Assembly (NCBI GenBank): GCA_950295325.1
Contig: OX485804.1
Location: 47,542,429-47,606,428, forward strand
Direction of reading: 5' to 3'
Source: Polytrichum commune
Lineage: Eukaryota; Streptophyta; Polytrichopsida; Polytrichales; Polytrichaceae
Length of the DNA: 64,000 nucleotides
Within the stretch, counting starts at the first letter, position 1. Each line of letters starts with the position of its first letter. Positions 58,601 through 64,000 of this stretch are shown in pieces. Under the pieces are notes generated by a model. It searched no databases. It saw only the letters and a program-made list of their open reading frames with translations, and had not been told where the DNA came from. The position numbers were made by a program, and so were the translations under genes.

Positions 58601-59024
58601 CCGTTCCAAGTCAGCAAGGCATTCCACGCAGGATTTGCTAATACGTTTTCAGTAACACATTTAAACGTGGCACATGTCACGATAAACACCCTCTATGTTA
58701 AAATAAACGTGTTGACGTGGGGATCTTACTATATTTAGCCATTTAATAACTACTGTGAGGTAAAAAAACGAGGTGAAAAAGTTACTTTCCACAAAGGACA
58801 CTTATGTTTAAGTTGACGCGATGTTGTTATTTGTAACGCTACACCGTTCTTCCAAAATTCAAATGTGTCATCTCTGACACAGGCTGTTAAAGAAACGTCA
58901 ATAGTGACGCGTGCACGTTAAAACGTTTAACGTGCAGTATGTTTATTTGGATCACATTGCCACACTAATTCCGGATAGTCTGGGTTTACGTTTCGGATGA
59001 CATAGAGAAACACTGGACAAAACT

Positions 59025-59040
59025 CTGTTTTCCTCTAGTG
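59025..59040 (-). repeat. CACTA right terminal inverted repeat
   Basis: CTGTTTTCCTCTAGTG, the exact reverse complement of 44182-44197, followed by the ATG duplication. Confidence 0.95.
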
Positions 59041-59043
59041 ATG

Positions 59044-60556
59044 ATGTGATTTTTAGGAAGCACTTGGATGTGCTAAGGACTTCTATGGGGAGCCAAAATG
59101 AATTGGGTAGGTGATGACAAGAAACTCATTCCACCAGTACTGAACTAATTCAAGTTGGAAGCTGAACAACCATTATTAAAAACTTGCTATGAAATCCAAT
59201 GCCCAAGCAACCATGGACCCCCCACCACTACCACCACCACCCGGAGAACTTTGTGAACCTGCTAAGCAAGGTTTGGAGGACACTTGATGCAAACACGTCC
59301 CTAGCCCTCTAGTGAATATGTTACACTAGTTGAGATTGCAATGTGCTAGGTTTGGTTGAGGATGAGCGAGCCTTCTCATCCCTTAATAGTCTTGAAGGAT
59401 AGATTGTAGAATAGCCTAGACAACCACCTATCCGTTATTGTTGGCATGCATGCACAACAAGTTTACACTCTCAAGACGATGATTGTTTCAGGCAATGGGT
59501 ATCATCCTAGAGAGGTGCCAATATGGCACAACCGCTTAAAGAGTGAAGATTTAAGTATATCCATGTTTTAGTAGTGGAGTTGTTTTGTTTCTATCAGGTG
59601 TGCATTTATGAAAACGCCAACTGGAGCTTCTACTTGGTTACCTGACAGCCTGAATGCCATGTCACCTAAAGTGAAAACCCAGTCACTGGTGCACGGGGAA
59701 ACGGGATATCTTGGTTCCCAAGCAAGCTCCCTTGTCTTGGCTATGTGTTTGTCACTGCCGCCATGCCATATTTGACTTTCAATCCGTCATGACTCTAGAA
59801 TCTCCTAAGATCACTTACATATTCCCATTGCTTGGAAGTTCATAGTAGCTTGAGCAATGGCGTTCACGTCCAACAGTCGTGAAGATGGTGCCCTGCCCTG
59901 TCCACATTCTTCAGTCAGCTGGTTGTTTCTTTGGGTGAACGAGCTGTATGCATAGGGGAGTGAGCTACAGAGCTGGTCGGAGCAGTAGCTTATGTGGTGG
60001 TTGGACTCTTGTGGAAACTAGAGCTACAAGTGCTTTGGAATTCGTGAGTGGAAGCAAGTGCAATCAACTAGGTGGAACTAATCAATGTGAGAGCAGCAGT
60101 GCGAGCGGCTGGAATATCTTCTGACATCTGGTAACTTGAATTGAGGAGTTTGTGAAGAAGGTAGTTACAGATTCTGAGATGCAATGTCAGACTCGCTTTG
60201 ACATGTTCGGCGGTGCACATTAAGTTGTGTTTGCGAAAGATGATCCCCAAATTGCATCAAATCTTACTTCCCGAGGCCGTTATCAATTCCATTTTGTTGG
60301 TACATTTTCATTCCAGTTGCTTTGGGATGGGTGCAGCAAGTGCAATTCTAGAAATTAGATAATGCTCAGAAATGTGAGGAGAGTATTTGTCCCAAAATCG
60401 ATCCTTGTCAACGATTCATCACGCCTTGTGCCCACTGCCATTTTGTCGAAAATGCCAGTAGCGTACGTTTTGTGGGTTTCCTGGATTGCAGGAATATTTC
60501 ATGGGGATGTTGTATAATTTTGTGCTTATTTGTCAACAACGAATTTGACCAAAACT
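59044..60556. other. intergenic, no gene seen
   Basis: Mixed-composition DNA between the CACTA element and the reductase pseudogene. A short CCACCACCA tract lies near 59221-59240. It could hold promoter remains of the pseudogene, but nothing is recognisable. Confidence 0.4.
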
Positions 60557-60886
60557 ATGAGCCCACAAATGCAGCCAGGAGAGATCTGTGCCTGGACATG
60601 GGGGGTTTGGCTACCTCACGACATGGATCGAGAAGTACCTCCTCGGGGGGGGGGGGGATACCGGGTGCGCGGCACCGTGCAGTCCTCAAAGGACACCGAG
60701 CAGTTAGAGACACCACGGACGCTCTTGCCAGGTGATGAGTTTGTAGAGAGGCCTATTTGCGTGAGGAGGTCGGGTGGAAGAGCACCATGGAAGGCTGCAA
60801 ATGGGTGGTGTTCCACATTGCAAGGCTGCAAGCCATGTCTGGGGAGTCCAACCAAGCGGGCGAGGCAGTCGCAGGGACCCGGTACC

Positions 60887-61874
60887 CCATGTCACTGGGG
60901 CGCTCCATGGCCCCAAGCGCAGACCCAATCCGGGCCATGAGAGCGTCCCGGGCCCATCAACGGCCCACAAGCCTCGCGGGCAGCCACCCCTGCCGGGCTG
61001 CGGGCAGGGCAGGTAGGGCCTAGGCAAGGCTCAGGCCTATGGAGGAGGGGGGAGGCAGGCTCTGGGCCAGTGCCCCAGGAAGTTTCTAGGCAGGGTCGGC
61101 AAGATCCTAGTGATTCTAAATCCAACCAGTTAAATGTTGACATCTTCTGGTTTTGCTACATTCATCTGAGATATATTCTATGGAATCCTCTAAAATGATC
61201 AGTTTATTAAAGTCTTGAACTTCAACCGGTTATTTTTCGAACTCAACCGGCTCATCTGCAACTGATCAAAAAATTACTTTAAGTCTTGAACTTCAACCAG
61301 ATATTTCTCGAACTCAACCAGTTCATTGCAACAAACCGGTAAATTTCCTTAAGTCTTGAACTTCAACTGGTTATTTCTGGAACTCAACCGGCTCATCTAC
61401 AACTGATCATAAAATTTCCTTAAGTCTTGAACTTCAACCGGTTATTTCTCGAACTCAACCAATTTATCTGCAACTATAGGTTTGGGCCGTTAAATTTGTT
61501 AAAGTTCAAAACTTCAGAAATTTTACCGGTTAGTTGCAAATGAACCGGTTGAGTTCAAGAAATATCCAGTTGGAGTTCAAGACTTAAGATAATTTACCGA
61601 TCATTTTAGAGGATTCCATAGAATATATCTCATGAATGTAGCAAAACGGAAGATGCCAACATTTAACCAGTTGGATTTAGAATCACTAGGATCCTGACTG
61701 ACCCTGCCCAGAAACTTCCCGGACCCTGGCCAAGAGCATGCCTCCCCCCTCCTCCATAGGCCCAAGCCCCGCCCGCCCTGCCCGCGAGGCTTGTGGGCCG
61801 TTGATGGGCCCAAGGCGCTTCAATGGCCCGGATTGGGTCTGCGCTTGGGGCCATGGAGCGCCCCAGTGACACAG
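60887..61874. mobile_element. 988-bp foldback Mutator-like element with 9-bp target duplication
   Basis: CCCGGTACC stands directly outside both ends (60878-60886 and 61875-61883). The 9-bp size is typical of Mutator-like elements. The arms are long inverted repeats of about 300 bp (left to about 61205, right from about 61580). They share TGTCACTGGGGCGCTCCATG, GCCCCAAGCGCAGACCCAAT, CATCAACGGCCCACAAGCCT, CCTAGTGATTCTAAATCCAA and ATATATTCTATGGAATCCTC in mirror. Outer arms are GC-rich, inner arms AT-rich. The middle is a tandem array. No transposase is present, so the element is non-autonomous. Removing it with one duplication restores continuity of the flanking reductase reading (TRY then LLEAA), which fixes the borders. 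Confidence 0.9.
61206..61600. repeat. about 71-bp tandem repeats in the foldback core
   Basis: Four copies of a unit beginning TTAAGTCTTGAACTTCAACC, with ACTCAACCGG and CTCATCTGCAACTGATCA following, run in one direction. One further copy runs in the opposite direction at about 61500-61600. ACCGGTT-type palindromes recur in each. Confidence 0.8.
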
Positions 61875-62703
61875 CCCGGTACCTGCTGGAGGCCGCGTTT
61901 GGCTCGGTGGCCAACACCGTGAAGAAAGTGGTGGGCCGGTGGCGACAACTTGGATTAACAAGGATGATTGGACGGACACAAACATCTTCACCAAGGACTA
62001 CTTGAGCAGCTTGGGACATGGTCCGGGACCCGCCCATAATCCGCGAGGGGTCCCGGTGGCCACTGTATGTCACAAGGCTGGCACCACACGGTTTTTTACA
62101 ATTGGGTTTTTTATTGTTTTTTTAAAGAACTCAATCATCTGAGGTCCAACAAAATCTGGTTTTATTCAGTTTTATTACAGATAAGTTGAGATTATAGGGC
62201 AAAGGGCAAATACATATGGCGGCAACTGAAATAAAACCATGATTTTCTTCGCGGAACTCGGATTTTTTGCATTGAAACCAAAAACCCAATGCATCAGCCG
62301 GAAAAAGTTGGAATTTTTTCACCCTTGGGATGTCAGGGGTTTATCTTAGGCCCCACGCTTGTGCCATGGGATCGCTACAGCCTCCAAACCCTCAAGGACA
62401 TCGCAGAAGGCAACATGCCAGTGTTGCATGACATGACACTCCACGTGGTGGACGTCTGAGACTGCACGAATGCGCATCGCCATTATGGATGATCCATCAA
62501 CCGACAGCCACCGCCACCTCTCGTTCGGGGCTGTGGGGAAGATGGTTGATCTCGGACTAATTGTCCACGACCAATACAAAGGAGCCAAGGGTTTAAGCCC
62601 CTCCATGTGGGTCATGCCCAACACCATCAAGGGCGCGTTCAAGTACGTCATCTCCGACATCCCAAGCATCCACTCCCGGATCGGTGAGCACTTCACGTCG
62701 TAG

Positions 62704-64000
62704 GAGACGAAAACCTAGAATGGTGTCTACTGGTACATGTTGTACACAAAGTCCAATCTCACCATAAGATGTGCTTTTCAGGTGTCCATTCTTAATTATA
62801 AATCTTGCCATATACCACTCAAATAGAGCTGCCTAATTAAGAAGTATGACCAAATAAAGCCGGCATGCCTGGTTATGTACATGACTGACAATAAATGTTC
62901 AAGAGTACGTTGTGTATGTTAGTATGATTTGTTGTGATAAGTACACCCAATTATGGCAGAAACAGACATCTTTTTTGTTTCATCTTTCACCAGATTGTAT
63001 GTTAACAGTGCATGTTTCAATGTAGCTCCCAACTCAACATGCATGATACTAAGATCCATCGAGAGAAATTTCTCCAGGCAGTTCCTATGAAAGGTTGAGG
63101 GCCAATTGTCATTGTATTCTAAACATTATAATACTTGACGCCAATTCTATTCTAAATACTAGAGCCATGGCTGAATAAATAAGTGCCTGCGGACAGATTT
63201 GCAGTTGATATTTGAACCTGATTCCAATCTAGAATGAACCCAAAGCCTTTTCACTCAAGGACTCCCCTTCAAAGAAAGGCATTCACAAAAAAAACCATGA
63301 AATGTCAAACATGAAGGTCAAATCATGATAAAACTTATGCTCACATGACTAACATGCGACCATATGTCACTGTGGCCGAATTTTACTCCACTGTAGCATC
63401 TAAATTTTACTTCAAACTACCCCAAATGGTTGGCAGGAGAATTCAATTTACTCTTGTAGTAAATAATTCAAAGGATCACCTGGTCTTGTCCAAAACTTCC
63501 ATATAGAATGGAGAATTTGTTCACAAAAAAGAGTGCTCTAACCGAACCTCCTTGAACCTTACTTACATCCTATCATGGAACTACACCATTGCAGCAAATT
63601 ATATCAAAACTGCAAGCTCCGGTCTACTTTTCCTTTCAAGCTGCTAACACCACCAGAAAGAAACTTAAGCCGCAACCCACAAAATTGAGATGAAGTGCTG
63701 TGAATCACAACAGGGCCGCCCATGCACATAAATATAACTGAACTTTGTAACCCAGACAACCCCTGGTGGGAATACTAACAGAAACAAAGAGCTATGAAAA
63801 GGCATCTGGGTAGACTCTACATTACTCATCCTAGCATTTTTTGCAATTACAACCCATTAAGGAATTATTTGCAGATCCAAGCTTGCCTATTCTTTACAAA
63901 CTACATGTTTTCAAGATAACCCAGAACACAGTCGACTCCTTGTCAGCCATTTGGAAGGAGTGTTGGAAGTTGAATCATGTGCTACTGCTCTGAAGCCATA
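62704..64000. other. intergenic, no gene seen
   Basis: AT-rich DNA with no recognised coding sequence. The last 100 bases read openly on the minus strand for about 30 codons to a stop and could be the 3' end of a gene beyond the window, but nothing supports it further. Confidence 0.35.

Larger units (their letters stand above)
44182..59040 (+). mobile_element. complete CACTA (En/Spm) DNA transposon, 14,859 bp
   Basis: The left end starts CACTAGAGGAAAACAG (44182-44197) and the right end is its exact reverse complement (59025-59040), a 16-bp perfect terminal inverted repeat with the CACTA signature. ATG stands directly outside both ends (44179-44181 and 59041-59043), the 3-bp target duplication typical of this superfamily. 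Inside are a TNP2-type transposase on the plus strand and a TNP1/Ptta-like gene on the minus strand, transcribed away from a shared central region. Both termini carry dense copies of a roughly 20-bp GAAACGC/ACGTCA motif, as expected of subterminal transposase-binding repeats. A hAT element is nested inside. Termini look mobile, but the transposase of this copy is damaged, so movement would need a helper. Confidence 0.95.
60557..62703 (+). pseudogene. CCR/DFR-like NADPH-dependent reductase pseudogene
   Basis: From ATG 60557 the sequence follows the extended short-chain reductase family that includes cinnamoyl-CoA and dihydroflavonol reductases, but in shifting frames. Pieces: GEICA..TG, then GGFGYLTTWIEKYLL (the Rossmann glycine motif), GYRVRGTVQSSKDTEQLE, EAYLREEVGWKSTMEGCKW with VFHIA, and AVAGTRY. 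After an insertion come LLEAAFGSVANTVKKVV, DDWTDTNIFTKDYL, and near 62445 VVDV-stop-DCTNAH with IAIMDDPSTDSHRHLS to the end. Damage includes frame changes near 60590, at a 12-base G run near 60645 and at about 62470, a TGA in VDVxD where Arg is usual, and loss of the conserved YxxxK region. The 988-bp foldback element sits between TRY and LLEAA. Active relatives act in phenylpropanoid/flavonoid metabolism. Confidence 0.75.

Noticed and set aside
1..64000. LTR retrotransposons
   Set aside because: No long direct repeats bounded by TG..CA, no primer-binding site and no reverse transcriptase, integrase or gag motifs were seen.

Overview
The window is nuclear DNA of a plant, most likely a seedless land plant such as a moss, liverwort or lycophyte. 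The reasons are plant-type genes with short GT-AG introns, a plant-style beta-ureidopropionase, a caffeoylshikimate-esterase/MAGL-type lipase, a GT34-type glycosyltransferase, and a CACTA (En/Spm) transposon whose transposase carries the domain order seen in plants. The exact taxon cannot be fixed from the sequence alone. There is no bacterial gene organisation, and I saw no rRNA, tRNA or CRISPR array.

Layout. 1-9.9 kb: gene-poor, AT-rich DNA holding several MITE-like inverted-repeat elements (451-860, 4873-4983, 6507-7041, 7266-7648, 8556-9360) and a decayed Myb/SANT-like transposon protein (about 3340-4160). 9.9-31.2 kb: the gene island, with four multi-exon genes. These are a GT34-like glycosyltransferase (+, 11718-13716), beta-ureidopropionase PYD3 (-, 17566-21716), a WD40-repeat protein (+, 22948-27301) and an alpha/beta-hydrolase of the MAGL/CSE type (-, 28130-31167). 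I could reconstruct complete open frames across the splice sites for the GT34, PYD3 and MAGL genes. One exon of the WD40 gene could not be placed. 31.2-44.1 kb: intergenic DNA with a long-arm foldback element (33591-34375), a degenerate minisatellite (38690-39265), a fossil hAT-like transposase (39290-40170) and a foldback element filled with palindromic tandem repeats (41962-42450).

44182-59040 is one complete CACTA element of 14,859 bp. It has 16-bp perfect terminal inverted repeats starting CACTA and a 3-bp ATG target duplication. It encodes two divergent genes: a TNP1/Ptta-like protein on the minus strand, and a TNP2 transposase on the plus strand (zinc-binding N-terminal region, Transposase_21, DUF4218, DUF4216). 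The transposase copy is broken by a frameshift near 53596 and an amber codon at 56623, although its ends look intact. An 881-bp non-autonomous hAT element with an 8-bp target duplication sits in one transposase intron. A roughly 20-bp GAAACGC/ACGTCA repeat fills nearly all non-coding parts of the element, introns included.

59-62.7 kb holds a pseudogene of an NADPH-dependent CCR/DFR-like reductase. It is split by a 988-bp foldback element flanked by a 9-bp target duplication, as expected for a Mutator-like insertion. The last 1.3 kb has no gene I can support. Overall this is a compact housekeeping gene block bordered by layered, nested DNA transposons. The elements are mostly class II; I saw no LTR retrotransposon.
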